A DNA stretch of 64,000 nucleotides from Ruthenibacterium lactatiformans (GTDB lineage Bacteria > Bacillota > Clostridia > Oscillospirales > Ruminococcaceae). Below the pieces are notes generated by a model, which worked only from the letters and a program-made list of their open reading frames with translations, was not told the DNA's origin and did not search any database. The translations under genes were made by a program, and so were the position numbers. The DNA is taken from the NCBI RefSeq assembly GCF_000949455.1, contig NZ_JXXK01000011.1, positions 44,631 to 108,630 on the forward strand. Reading direction: 5' to 3'. How positions within the stretch are numbered: the first letter of the stretch is position 1; each line of letters begins with the position of its first letter. Positions 39,902 to 47,677 of the stretch are shown here, in pieces.

Positions 39902-40177
39902 TGTGGAAATCTAAAAAATAGCTTTTGGTGGGTCTTGGACTATATGGGCAGTCCTCGGCCATTGAGATAAGTTTTTTATTGCAGAGAAATAAAAAAACAG
40001 GGTTTGAACTTTTGCTATCGAAAAGTTTTAAAACATAAATACCCTTGCAAATACTGGTTTTTGTGTATCAAGACACTTAAAATTACAATGACTTTGGCAC
40101 TTTGGCGTCCCCGGAGTTGCCCGAATTTCTTAGGGCAATAAAAGGCACCAACTTTAAATTTATCGAGGAGGCGAACA
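39902..40177 (+). other. Gene-free AT-rich leader before the GyrI-like gene
   Basis: Together with 39634-39901 this makes a gene-free stretch of about 540 bases. The left part is the cysK leader and promoter; the right part holds a GTTTTTTATT/AAATAAAAAAAC hairpin (39971-39998) related to those at 41192 and 46682. I see no coding frame. Confidence 0.5.
39971..39998. repeat. Short hairpin repeat (family II), copy 1
   Basis: GTTTTTTATT-GCAGAG-AAATAAAAAAAC: AT-rich stem resembling copies at 41191 and 46682, preceded by GAGATAAG as in copy 2. Confidence 0.5.
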
Positions 40178-40633
40178 ATGATTAAAGTAATAAAAAAAGC
40201 GTTTGTTGTCATTGGGAAAGAGGGTTCAACGCTAGACGGCGCGGGCTTTATTCAGAAATTGTGGGATGATGCAAACGGTCACTTCAGTGAAGTAGCACAT
40301 CTGGCGAAGAAAGATACAAACGGAAATATTGTGGGAATATGGGGGGCCATGTCCGATGGTTCTCACGCATTTAATGCTTGGGAAGATGGCTTTAGCAAAG
40401 GCTTGTATCTGGCGGGAGTGGAATGTGTTGATAATGCAGAAGCACCGGCTGGATGGACAAAATGGATAATACCAGGTTATGAGTATATAGTTGTTGAAAA
40501 CCATAATGGAGCGTTTGAAGATACCATTAAACAAATGAATGAGGAAGGTATGTCGCTGGTCGGAGCAGTTCACGACTATACCGATCCAGCAACGGGAAAG
40601 GGTTATATGTATTTTCCGATAAGAGAAATTTAA
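40178..40633 (+). CDS. GyrI-like small-molecule-binding protein
   Basis: This 151-residue protein matches the GyrI-like/AraC-effector-binding fold: VIKKAFVVIGKEGSTLD start, AHLAKKDTNGNIVGIWGAMSD, the LAGVECVDNAEAPAGWTKWIIPGYEYIVVE block (typical ...P..W....IP...Y), and the late MSLVGAVHDYTDPATGKGYMYFPI. It lacks a DNA-binding domain. Such stand-alone domains bind or degrade toxic small molecules. Low GC relative to both sides, with degenerate DNA after it, suggests transfer. GAGGAGGCG precedes ATG. Confidence 0.8.
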   Translation: MIKVIKKAFVVIGKEGSTLDGAGFIQKLWDDANGHFSEVAHLAKKDTNGNIVGIWGAMSDGSHAFNAWEDGFSKGLYLAGVECVDNAEAPAGWTKWIIPGYEYIVVENHNGAFEDTIKQMNEEGMSLVGAVHDYTDPATGKGYMYFPIREI

Positions 40634-40913
40634 TAAATTTGTATTTGTATACTGTCATAGATGAAAACGAGTGATTTTTACGGGAAGGGTGCCCCTTTCC
40701 ACTGCTTGCTACGGGATTTTTCGCAAAGGAACAGAAAGGAAATGATAATCTCAAGGCAGGGTCTTTTCTTTGATATATTGCGCAGCTAAATGGCGTTTTC
40801 AGGGGGACATGTATAAGCATTTTACCCCATCGGTTTTATTGCCGGTACTGTTTTTATGGCAAGGTTTTTGAACTTCGAATGCGTAACCATAATGGTGTAC
40901 AAAGTTATCCTAA

Positions 40914-41081
40914 ATTGCCTTTGCAGGCGTGATTGCATCCCTGTGCCTGTTCTGTATCATCTTAGCTGTAGTGTTAAAATGGTATCCAACTCTACAAAAC
41001 CAACCTATACGGCGATGTGAGAAGGTACAAGCGGAAATGGGAAAACGGTTGAAAATGCAGGCAGTTTCCGCACCTCAATAA
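40914..41081 (+). pseudogene. Fragment of a membrane transporter C-terminus
   Basis: A frame without a start codon (stop TAA immediately upstream) encodes a hydrophobic helix FAGVIASLCLFCIILAVVL followed by KWYPTLQNQP and a charged tail ending QAVSAPQ. The helix-YP-charged tail order resembles the end of sugar:cation symporters of the GPH/MelB type, but the match is weak. I treat it as a remnant. Confidence 0.35.
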
Positions 41082-41190
41082 AACTCGCAAGATGTTATAA
41101 GACAATTTCCGTCTATACAATCCATAAAAAATAGCCGCAGGCTGTTTTTAGGCTTTGCGGGACGTCCCCGGCCCGCGGTCAGTAAGATAA

Positions 41191-41217
41191 GCTTTTTATT
41201 GCGGAGCAATAAAAAGG
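41191..41217. repeat. Short hairpin repeat (family II), copy 2
   Basis: CTTTTTATTGC-GGA-GCAATAAAAAG is a perfect 11-bp stem with a 3-base loop, preceded by AAGATAAG. It looks like a two-way terminator. Confidence 0.6.
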
Positions 41218-41271
41218 CCGTGGGAAAGGGCCCGCGGCAGAGGAAACAAAAAGAAACGGAGGAACGGCTGT

Positions 41272-41703
41272 ATGATGGTGTCCACCAAGGGGCGCTATGC
41301 GCTGCGTGTTATGATTGACCTGGCCGAGCACCAGGCAGAGGGATATATCCCTCTCAAAGCTATTGCCCGGCGTCAGGATATCTCGGAAAAATATCTGGAG
41401 AGCATTCTCAAAAGTCTGGTGCAGAGCCAGTTTCTGACAGGCGTGCGCGGAAAGGGCGGGGGCTACCGGCTGACAAGGTCGCCCGAGCAGTATACCGTGG
41501 GAAGCATTCTGCGGCTTACGGAGGGCAGCCTGGCCCCCGTGGCCTGCCTGGAACAGGAGCCGGTGGAATGTCCGCGCAGGGCCGAATGCCGCACGCTGCC
41601 CATGTGGCGGAAGCTGAACGCGCTGGTGCAGGATTATCTGGACGGCGTCACGCTGGCAGATTTGACAGCCGAGGCCCAGTCCGCCGACCATTATGTGATT
41701 TGA
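41272..41703 (+). CDS. Rrf2-family transcriptional regulator (IscR/CymR type)
   Basis: This 143-residue regulator has the Rrf2 winged helix: STKGRYALRVMIDLAEH, then IARRQDISEKYLESILKSLVQSQFLTGVRGKGGGYRLTR. After it comes CLEQEPVECPRRAEC, a C-x7-C-x5-C cluster like the iron-sulfur cysteines of IscR, which CymR proteins lack. It may therefore sense iron-sulfur status. GGAGG is 9 bases before ATG 41272. cysK lies on the opposite strand about 1.6 kb away with a candidate operator. Confidence 0.9.
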   Translation: MMVSTKGRYALRVMIDLAEHQAEGYIPLKAIARRQDISEKYLESILKSLVQSQFLTGVRGKGGGYRLTRSPEQYTVGSILRLTEGSLAPVACLEQEPVECPRRAECRTLPMWRKLNALVQDYLDGVTLADLTAEAQSADHYVI

Positions 41704-41714
41704 CCCGGCTCCGT

Positions 41715-43046
41715 TCAGGCATAGCGGTATTTTCCCCTTTTTCGCCACAGAAACCAGGCGCTCACCGCCAGAGCCAGAAGTTCGGCCACAACGATGGCGA
41801 GCCAGATGCCGTCCGTCCCCATGAGAGCGGGCAGCACCAGAACCACGGCTGTCTGGAACACCAGCGTGCGCAGGAACGAGATAACGGCGGAAACAAAGCC
41901 GTCGTTCAGCGCTGTAAAGAAGCCGGAGCTGAAAATGTTGAAGCCTGTGAGCAGGAACGAAAGCGAATACAAACGAAAGCCGCGGCAGGTCATCGCCAGC
42001 AGCGCCGCATCATAGCCCACGAATATCTTTGTCAGCGGAAGAGCCAGTGCCTCGGCGGCTACAGTCAGTGCCACTCCGGCCGCGCCCACCAGCAGCAGGC
42101 TTTTGCGGAACAGGCTTTTCAGCTCCGTGCTGTTCCCCGCTCCATGATGGTATCCCACCACGGGCGCGCTGCCGATGGAATAACCGATGAAAATGGCAAT
42201 GAAAATAAAGTTGACGTACATGATGACGCCATAGGCGGCAATGCCGTCCTCCCCCGCCAGCTGCATGAGCTGAAAATTGTACAGCACTGTCACCAGTGAA
42301 GAAGAGAGGTTGGTCATCAGCTCCGACGAGCCATTGGTGCAGGCTTTCAGCAATGCACGGCTGTCCAGCTTCGTTTTTCCAAGCCGCAAAAGGCTGCGGT
42401 TGGGCCGGGCAAAATACAGCAGCGGTACGCCGCCGCCCACAAACTGGCTGGCGGCCGTGGCAATGGCAGCGCCCGCCACGCCCCAGCGGAACACGGCGAT
42501 GAACAAAAAGTCCAGTATGATATTGGTAAGCCCCGCGGCCACGGTAACGCCCAGGCCAAAATGGGGCTTTTCTGCTGTGATGAGAAAGCTCTGGAACACA
42601 TTTTGCAGCATGAACATCGTCTGGCCCGCCAGCAGGATTCCGCCGTAAACGACGCAGTCCTCCAGCATGGCACCCTGTGCGCCCAAAAGCACGGCGATGG
42701 GGCGCAGGAACAGCAGCCCCAGCACGGAAAAAACGATGCCTCCACCGATGGTCACATAGACAAGCATGGAAAAGTAACGCTGGGCCCGGCCGCTGTCCCC
42801 TTCACCAAGGGTACGGGCCACAAGAGCGCTGCCGCCGGTGCCGATCATGAAGCCAAGCGCGCCCAGGATCATCAGCAGAGGGAAAATCAGGTTCACGGCC
42901 GCAAAAGCCGTTTTGCCCACAAAATTGCTCACAAACAGGCCGTCCACAACGCCGTAAACGGAGGTAAAGATCATCATGACGATGGACGGCGCCACAAAGC
43001 GCAGCAGCTTTCCCGTGGTGAAGTGGTCGGATAATTGGATCTTCAT
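41715..43046 (-). CDS. MATE-family efflux transporter
   Basis: This 443-residue protein has 12 predicted membrane helices in two halves. The N-terminal DHFTTGKLLRFVAPSIVMMIFTSVYGVVDGLFVSNFVGKTAFAAVNLIFPLLMI pattern and the GTGGSALVARTLGEGD loop are the marks of the MATE (DinF/NorM) multidrug and toxin extrusion family, which uses Na+ or H+ gradients. AAGGAG precedes ATG. It follows the MarR gene on the same strand after a 153-base gap with several hairpins. Confidence 0.93.
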   Translation of the reverse strand: MKIQLSDHFTTGKLLRFVAPSIVMMIFTSVYGVVDGLFVSNFVGKTAFAAVNLIFPLLMILGALGFMIGTGGSALVARTLGEGDSGRAQRYFSMLVYVTIGGGIVFSVLGLLFLRPIAVLLGAQGAMLEDCVVYGGILLAGQTMFMLQNVFQSFLITAEKPHFGLGVTVAAGLTNIILDFLFIAVFRWGVAGAAIATAASQFVGGGVPLLYFARPNRSLLRLGKTKLDSRALLKACTNGSSELMTNLSSSLVTVLYNFQLMQLAGEDGIAAYGVIMYVNFIFIAIFIGYSIGSAPVVGYHHGAGNSTELKSLFRKSLLLVGAAGVALTVAAEALALPLTKIFVGYDAALLAMTCRGFRLYSLSFLLTGFNIFSSGFFTALNDGFVSAVISFLRTLVFQTAVVLVLPALMGTDGIWLAIVVAELLALAVSAWFLWRKRGKYRYA

Positions 43047-43081
43047 AGTATGCTACTCCTTGAAACGGTTGGGATAAATGT

Positions 43082-43185
43082 GCCGCGCGCATGTCCGCGC
43101 GGCAGAAAAATTGCGCCCGGATTTCCAAAACCGAGCGCACTCGTCATCTTCTCCGGCTGTATGGCTGCGGCCATACGCCCTCCGA
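43082..43185 (-). other. Hairpin-rich gap between marR and the MATE gene
   Basis: On the minus strand three stems follow each other: GTATGGC-CGCA-GCCATAC, then GCGCTCGG...CCGGGCGC followed by AATTTTTC (terminator-like), then TGCCGCGCG-GACATG-CGCGCGGCA just before the MATE start. The middle stem could terminate the marR transcript. I cannot assign a riboswitch class. Confidence 0.5.
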
Positions 43186-43199
43186 TGGGATATGGAAAT

Positions 43200-43634
43200 T
43201 TACAGGATGCGTCCGGCCTCTGCCCGCAGGCGGGCAAGATAGGCGTGCGTCAGACGCAGAAGGGCCTGCTGGTCCTCCTGCGGCATGCCGGAAAACGCGC
43301 GTTCCTCCATGGCGGCCACAGGGGCGGCTTTTTCTTCCACCAGCCTGCGGCCCTCCGGCGTCAGGCAGATGTGCATGTCTCTGCCCCGTCCGGGCTGAAG
43401 ATACAGATAGCCATCCTGTTCCAGCCTGCGGATGGAGGAATTGATGGTCTGCTTGCTGATGTAGGACAGATCGCAGATATCCCGCTGCAGGCAGCCGTCG
43501 CCCAGAAGATAAAGCGCATACAGAATGATGGAGGCGCTGTCGGAAAGCCCCTGCCGCAGTGCAAGATTGTGGTAAAGATCGTCCAGCTCTTTGTAAAGCC
43601 GGTTGAATTCCCGTATTCCGGGGCCCTGTCCCAT
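43200..43634 (-). CDS. MarR-family transcriptional regulator
   Basis: I take ATG 43634 as the start because GGGAGG is 7 bases upstream; this gives 144 residues. The winged helix is clear: SASIILYALYLLGDGCLQRDICDLSYISKQTINSSIRRLEQDGYLYLQPGRGRDMHICLTPEGRRLVEE. The R-G-R-D-M-H wing and terminal dimer helices fit MarR. It probably controls itself and the MATE pump downstream. Two TCCGATTTC repeats flank its promoter. Confidence 0.9.
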   Translation of the reverse strand: MGQGPGIREFNRLYKELDDLYHNLALRQGLSDSASIILYALYLLGDGCLQRDICDLSYISKQTINSSIRRLEQDGYLYLQPGRGRDMHICLTPEGRRLVEEKAAPVAAMEERAFSGMPQEDQQALLRLTHAYLARLRAEAGRIL

Positions 43635-43650
43635 ATGCATGCCTCCCATA

Positions 43651-43703
43651 TCCGATTTCGGACTCAATGCGTTTATTATAGTCCGATTTCATACTTAAGT
43701 CAA
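43651..43703 (-). promoter_or_regulatory. marR promoter with operator repeats
   Basis: On the minus strand TTGACT (window 43698-43703), 17-base spacer, TATAAT (43675-43680). TCCGATTTC lies in the spacer (43682-43690) and TCCGATTTCGGA (43651-43662, arms TCCGA/TCGGA) downstream of the start site. Both are likely MarR sites. Confidence 0.75.
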
Positions 43704-43724
43704 GGCTCTCAAGCAAAAAGGGAT

Positions 43725-43859
43725 AAAAACAGTCGGCGCAGCTACTATTTTTTACGCGCATCCGGGCACTTTGTGCCCGGGCGCCTGAGATCTTAAGGCC
43801 GTGGGACGGAGGGCCCACATGGCCGCTTTTTATAGCTTGCTGTGCAAAGCTATAAAAAA
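43725..43859 (+). repeat. Multi-hairpin intergenic repeat, copy B
   Basis: This 135-base element shares long identical blocks with 46486-46622, for example TTTACGCGCATCCGG, GAGATCTTAAGGCCGTGGG and CATGGCCGCTTTTTATAGC. Four stems can be drawn: A-run/T-run hairpin (43725-43754), CCGGGCAC-TTT-GTGCCCGG, GGCCGTGGG...CCCAC(AT)GGCC and TTTTTATAGCTT...AAGCTATAAAAA. Loops differ from copy A while stems are kept. It lies between marR and tRNA-Ser. Confidence 0.8.
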
Positions 43860-43860
43860 G

Positions 43861-43888
43861 CAGCCGGCCGGAAGATCCGGCCGGCTGT
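43861..43888 (-). terminator. Terminator of tRNA-Ser
   Basis: AGCCGGCCGG-ATCTT-CCGGCCGGCT on the minus strand, followed by GCTTTTTTATAG. It directly follows the tRNA 3' end and touches the repeat element. Confidence 0.8.
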
Positions 43889-43890
43889 TC

Positions 43891-43979
43891 TGGCGCAGCG
43901 GGAGGGATTCGAACCCTCGTGCGATTGCTCGCAAACTGATTTCGAGTCAGCCCCGTTATGACCACTTCGATACCGCTGC
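43891..43979 (-). tRNA. tRNA-Ser (anticodon CGA)
   Basis: On the minus strand an 89-base type II tRNA: acceptor GCAGCGG pairs with CCGCTGC, encoded G-CCA end, anticodon arm GACT-CGA in a CTCGAAA loop, long variable arm around TGCGAGCAATCGCA, and T arm GAGGGTTCGAATCCCTC. The anticodon CGA reads UCG. SerS is encoded at 10769. Confidence 0.95.
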
Positions 43980-44078
43980 AAATGCTGCGCTGCAAATAAA
44001 TCTGCTCACAGCCCAATTATTATACCAAAAAGGCCGATGGCAGTCAATGCTTATGCGCGGCTTTGCAACGGTTGTGTG

Positions 44079-44756
44079 TCAGGCATACGCCCGGGGCAGC
44101 ACATACAGCAAAATACACAGATAATGCAGAACACTGCCCAGCAGCACGAACAGGTGCCATACGCCGTGCATGTAATGCACACGCCCTTTTTTATGCCAGG
44201 TGTAGAATACGATGCCGCCCGTATAGCTTACGCCTCCCAGCAGCAGAAGCCAGAATCCGGCGGACGGCAGTGCGCGTACCACATCCCCCACTGCAAATAC
44301 AACGGCCCATCCCATGGCGATGTACAGCAGCATGGAGAACTTTTCAAACCGCTCCACACTGACGGCATTGAGCGTGACGCCCAGAAGGGCGGCGGCCCAC
44401 ACTACGCCGCAGATGACCGGGCCCTTCCAGGTGCCGTCCAAAAGGATAAGCGTGAACGGCGTATAACTGCCCGCAATGAGCAGGTAAATGGATGAGTGGT
44501 CGAACACGCGAAACAGGCGTTTCACGCCCTCGAACGGGAATGCATGGTACAGAGTGCTCATGGTATATAAAACCACCAGTGAAAGCCCGTATACAAGGCA
44601 GATGAGCACTGTCCGCCAATTGGCCAAAGCAGCGGCCAGCGCCACAAGCGCCCCGGTGCCCCCGATGGCCAGCACACTGCCCGCTCCGTGGCTGACCGCA
44701 TTGAAGATCTCCTCGCCTTTTGTGTAGAACCCGGCTGGGTTTTGCTTTTGATGCAT
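44079..44756 (-). CDS. Hemolysin III family (PAQR-like) membrane protein
   Basis: This 225-residue protein has seven membrane helices and the conserved zinc-binding set of the hemolysin III/progestin-adipoQ-receptor superfamily: STLYHAFPF, the acidic-His DHSSIYLLIAGSYTPF, and the C-terminal HGVWHLFVLLGSVLHY. These three His and the Asp line a membrane cavity. Start FYTKGEEIFNAVSHGAGS is typical. The cellular role in bacteria is unclear (lipid hydrolase activity has been suggested for the fold). GGGGAG precedes ATG. Confidence 0.92.
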   Translation of the reverse strand: MHQKQNPAGFYTKGEEIFNAVSHGAGSVLAIGGTGALVALAAALANWRTVLICLVYGLSLVVLYTMSTLYHAFPFEGVKRLFRVFDHSSIYLLIAGSYTPFTLILLDGTWKGPVICGVVWAAALLGVTLNAVSVERFEKFSMLLYIAMGWAVVFAVGDVVRALPSAGFWLLLLGGVSYTGGIVFYTWHKKGRVHYMHGVWHLFVLLGSVLHYLCILLYVLPRAYA

Positions 44757-44867
44757 CGCGACAGCTCCCCTCTTGTGTGAATATTATTATACGCTGTTTT
44801 TAATATAAAATAAAGAGGTTTTAGAAAATATATAATATAGTTTTAAAAAACAGATTATTCCCAAAAA

Positions 44868-44902
44868 ACTGCCGCCCGAAAACCGGGCGGCGGTATTTTT
44901 AG
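44868..44902 (-). terminator. Terminator of aspS
   Basis: On the minus strand ACCGCCGCCCG-GTTTT-CGGGCGGCAGT followed by TTTTTTGG, 37 bases after the aspS stop. Confidence 0.88.
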
Positions 44903-44938
44903 GCGGCAAAGCGGCGGTAAAAACAGCCGGCCGCCATG

Positions 44939-46258
44939 TCAGGGCACAAGATGATTGATGTCCCGGGGGAACAGACTGGCGTCGCGAATATTGGACAGCC
45001 CGCACAGCTTCATGGTCAGGCGCTCCAGCCCGATGCCCAGGCCGCCATGGGGCGGCAGGCCGCAGCGGTGTACGCCGATATAGCTTTCAAATTGAGCAGG
45101 GTCCAATCCGCGGGCCTGCATCTTGGCCACCTGCGCGTCATAATCGTGGATGCGCTGGCCGCCTGTCGTCACCTCCAGCCCGCGGAACAGCAGGTCGAAG
45201 CTGAGCGTTTCCCTGGGGTTGTGCGGGTCGTCCATCACATAGAACGGACGTTTGGCCGTGGGAAAATGCGTCACGAACACGAATTCGCCCAGCCCCTTTT
45301 CCCTGTAATACTCGAACAGCAGCACTTCGTCCTCGGGCGTGAGGTCGTTCCGGTTTTTGCCGCCGCCGAGCGTTTTCAACAAAGCCAGTGCGTCTGCGAA
45401 CCGGATACAGGGAATTGCGCCGATCCGGGGCACATCAACGTCCAGCAGCGCGATCTCCGGCGCGCAGTGTTCTTTCACATAGGCCATGGTGTGCTGCAGC
45501 ATGGCGGTCTCCATCTGCATCACGTCCTCCATGCCGTCGATGTATCCCATCTCAAAGTCCAGGCCTGTGTATTCGTTCAGATGGCGGCTGGTGTTGTGCA
45601 GCTCCGCCCGATAGACGGCTCCCACTTCAAACACGCGGTCGAAAAAAGCGACACAGGTCTGTTTGTACATCTGCGGGCTCTGCGCCAGCGTGGCGGGCAT
45701 GCCGAAGTAGTCCAGCTCGAACACTTCTGCGCCGCCCTCGGCACCGATGCCCGTGATCTTCGGAGTATGGATCTCAGTAAAATCCTGGGAAAGCATGAAC
45801 TCCCGGAAGCCGCAGGCGAGAGCCTGCTGGATGCGGAATACCGCGCGTTCCCTGGGATGACGCAGCGCCACGGTGCGGTACTCCATTTTGGTGCCCAGCG
45901 TGGCCTTCAGCTCTTTATCGGCCAGGTTCAGCGGCAGCGGCGAAGCCGGACGGGACAGAACGGTGAAGCCGTGGAGCAGCAGCTCCACGCCGTTTTCAGC
46001 GCGGGGTTCGGCGCGCAGCAGGCCCGTTGCGCGGACACAGTCGCCTGCGGAAAGCTGGCTCAGATTATTATCCGGACACACCTCCTTGTCGTACACGGAC
46101 TGAATGAGATAACGCCCGGTGCGCAGCACCACGAATGCGATGCCGCCAAGCTCCCGGATGTTGTGAACGCACGCCTTGAGGGTGATTTCCTGCCCGGCGG
46201 CGGCCAGCAGCTCTGCGGGGGACGGACTGTGCCAGATTTGATCGCCTTTGATCTCCAT
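44939..46258 (-). CDS. aspS: Aspartyl-tRNA synthetase, archaeal/eukaryotic (short) type
   Basis: This 439-residue class II synthetase lacks the GAD domain and extra length of the usual 590-residue bacterial AspRS. Order of motifs: OB-fold anticodon domain (TLKACVHNIRELGGIAFVVLR), motif 1 region FREFMLSQDFTEIHTPKITG, motif 2 with VFEVGAVYRAELHNTSRHLNEYTGLDFE, flipping-loop QSPQMYKQ and motif 3 GLGIGLERLTMKLCGL. Such enzymes are often non-discriminating and charge tRNA-Asn as well, then needing GatCAB; whether this one is cannot be read with certainty. GGTGGTG precedes ATG. Confidence 0.92.
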   Translation of the reverse strand: MEIKGDQIWHSPSPAELLAAAGQEITLKACVHNIRELGGIAFVVLRTGRYLIQSVYDKEVCPDNNLSQLSAGDCVRATGLLRAEPRAENGVELLLHGFTVLSRPASPLPLNLADKELKATLGTKMEYRTVALRHPRERAVFRIQQALACGFREFMLSQDFTEIHTPKITGIGAEGGAEVFELDYFGMPATLAQSPQMYKQTCVAFFDRVFEVGAVYRAELHNTSRHLNEYTGLDFEMGYIDGMEDVMQMETAMLQHTMAYVKEHCAPEIALLDVDVPRIGAIPCIRFADALALLKTLGGGKNRNDLTPEDEVLLFEYYREKGLGEFVFVTHFPTAKRPFYVMDDPHNPRETLSFDLLFRGLEVTTGGQRIHDYDAQVAKMQARGLDPAQFESYIGVHRCGLPPHGGLGIGLERLTMKLCGLSNIRDASLFPRDINHLVP

Positions 46259-46477
46259 GACTTACACCACCTTTTCTTTTCGTTTTGTAAAAGCCATAAT
46301 TCTTCCGGCAGGCCGGAAAAATTATTTTAATATTTTAGCAAGATGAAGTGAAAATAGCAATATTTTTGATGGATTTTTTTTACAGAAAAACGCATTTTTT
46401 ACCAATTGAACAAAAAAACGAAAAAACAACGCCGCAATCCCGCTCAATGCGGATTTCCGGGTATGCGCAAAATGTGC

Positions 46478-46483
46478 TATACT
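46478..46483 (+). promoter_or_regulatory. Candidate -10 box before repeat copy A
   Basis: GCTATACT at 46476-46483 is a fair extended -10, but no good -35 lies 17 bases upstream (TTCCGG). If used, the transcript would carry repeat copy A and a 280-base leader to the GNAT gene. Most of the gap 46259-46771 is this leader plus the AT-rich aspS upstream region. Confidence 0.35.
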
Positions 46484-46485
46484 AA

Positions 46486-46622
46486 TAAAAAATAGCAGCA
46501 CAGCTGCTGGTTTTTACGCGCATCCGGACACTTTGTGCCCGGGCGCTTGAGATCTTAAGGCCGTGGGCCGGGACAGTCCACATGGCCGCTTTTTATAGCT
46601 TTGCATAGAAAAGCTATAAAAA
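46486..46622 (+). repeat. Multi-hairpin intergenic repeat, copy A
   Basis: This 137-base element is the second copy of the structured repeat (see 43725-43859). Stems: AAAAATAGCAGC/GCTGCTGGTTTTT (46488-46515), CCGGACAC-TTT-GTGCCCGG, GGCCGTGG...CCAC(AT)GGCC and TTTTTATAGCTTT-GCATAG-AAAAGCTATAAAAA. Orientation is the same as copy B. It lies between aspS and a GNAT gene. Bases that differ from copy B fall mainly in loops or keep pairing. Confidence 0.8.
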
Positions 46623-46681
46623 GAGCTGCAGATCATTCCCGGCCATACGGGTTGTTCTCGGCTTATAGTCGTTAAGAAGGG

Positions 46682-46704
46682 CCTTTTATTGCGGAGCAAA
46701 AAGG
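46682..46704. repeat. Short hairpin repeat (family II), copy 3
   Basis: CCTTTTATTGCGGAGCAAAAAGG shares the TTTTATTGCGGAGCAA core with copy 2, followed by a GC-rich GCGGCATGCCGC palindrome. It lies 68 bases before the GNAT gene. Confidence 0.5.
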
Positions 46705-46771
46705 GGCGGCATGCCGCGGGAGAGGGCGACCGCCGCGCCCGGAAGACAATGTAGAGAAGGAGTGGAAAGGA

Positions 46772-47572
46772 ATGGAAAAACTGACGGAGCAGAACCGGGC
46801 CGAGGTAGAGGCATATATCTCTGCCGAACCGGAATACAATGTATTTGTGCAAGGCGACCTTGAAAATTACGGCTTTGAATCGAAAACGGTGGAGATCTTC
46901 GGCACACGTGCTGCGGACGGCGCGCTTTGCGCGCTGCTGCTGCGGTATTTCAACAATTACTGTCTGTGCATGAGCGGGACAGCGCCGGTGGAGGAGCTGG
47001 CGGCGTTTCTGCAAGCCCGCGGGGCGCAGTATCTTTCGGGCAAGGAAGCAGATGTGGCCGCTTTGGCCGCACGCATGCCCGGCTGGAAGCTGCGCGGAAC
47101 GAATCTGGCGCGCATGGACCGCCTGGCCGGCGGCGCGGCACTGCCGGAGGGCTTTTCTCTGCGGATGCTCGGGCCGCAGGATGCGCAGGCAGTGATCGGG
47201 CTGGAAGTACAGATCGATGAATTTGCCGACAGCTTCCGCGGTGTGGACCGGGAGGAAAAGGTGGAGGAATGCCGGGAAAACCTGACGCGCGGCGGCCATG
47301 CCTTCGGTGTGTACGATGGGGACAGGCTGGTGGCGCTGGCAGAGACGACTGCGGAAAACAGCGTTTCGGCCATGGTCGTCGGTGTGGCGACGCTGCCGGG
47401 ATGGCGCGGGAGAGGCTTTGCCCGTGCCTGTGTGCACGCGGCCGCGGCCCACAGTTTTGCCGCCGGGCGGCGGTACCTGTGCCTGTTCTACGACAACCCC
47501 GCGGCGGGGCGCATCTATCACGCGCTGGGCTTTGCCGATGTGGGGCGTTTTGGTATGGCAATGCCCGAATAA
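46772..47572 (+). CDS. GNAT-family N-acetyltransferase (two-domain)
   Basis: This 266-residue protein has a divergent N-terminal GNAT-like half (EKLTEQNRAEVEAYISAEPEYNVFVQGDLENYG) and a clear C-terminal GNAT half: LAETTAENSVSAMVVGVATLPGWRGRGFARACVHAAAA with the acetyl-CoA loop RGRGFA, then CLFYDNPAAGRIYHALGFADVG. This arrangement matches FR47/Eis-like proteins of unknown substrate. AGGAGTGGAAAGG precedes ATG. It is followed 105 bases later by the enzyme I-like gene. Confidence 0.85.
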   Translation: MEKLTEQNRAEVEAYISAEPEYNVFVQGDLENYGFESKTVEIFGTRAADGALCALLLRYFNNYCLCMSGTAPVEELAAFLQARGAQYLSGKEADVAALAARMPGWKLRGTNLARMDRLAGGAALPEGFSLRMLGPQDAQAVIGLEVQIDEFADSFRGVDREEKVEECRENLTRGGHAFGVYDGDRLVALAETTAENSVSAMVVGVATLPGWRGRGFARACVHAAAAHSFAAGRRYLCLFYDNPAAGRIYHALGFADVGRFGMAMPE

Positions 47573-47677
47573 AAAGAACAAAAACCGATTTTCAAGGGAC
47601 GCGAACCATTGGAGCAGGAAGAGGACGGCGGCGGGGCGGCTTGTAGCCTCTGCCGCGAAACCGGGAGGTGCGCGGAT

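Larger units (their letters stand above)
40634..41271 (+). other. 640-base degenerate region without intact genes
   Basis: This AT-rich stretch holds no intact frame of useful size. A decayed membrane-protein end lies at 40914-41081. A hairpin element lies at 41191-41217, followed by GCCGTGGG/CCCGCGGC pairing just before the Rrf2 gene. The rest looks like debris of past insertions. Confidence 0.55.
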
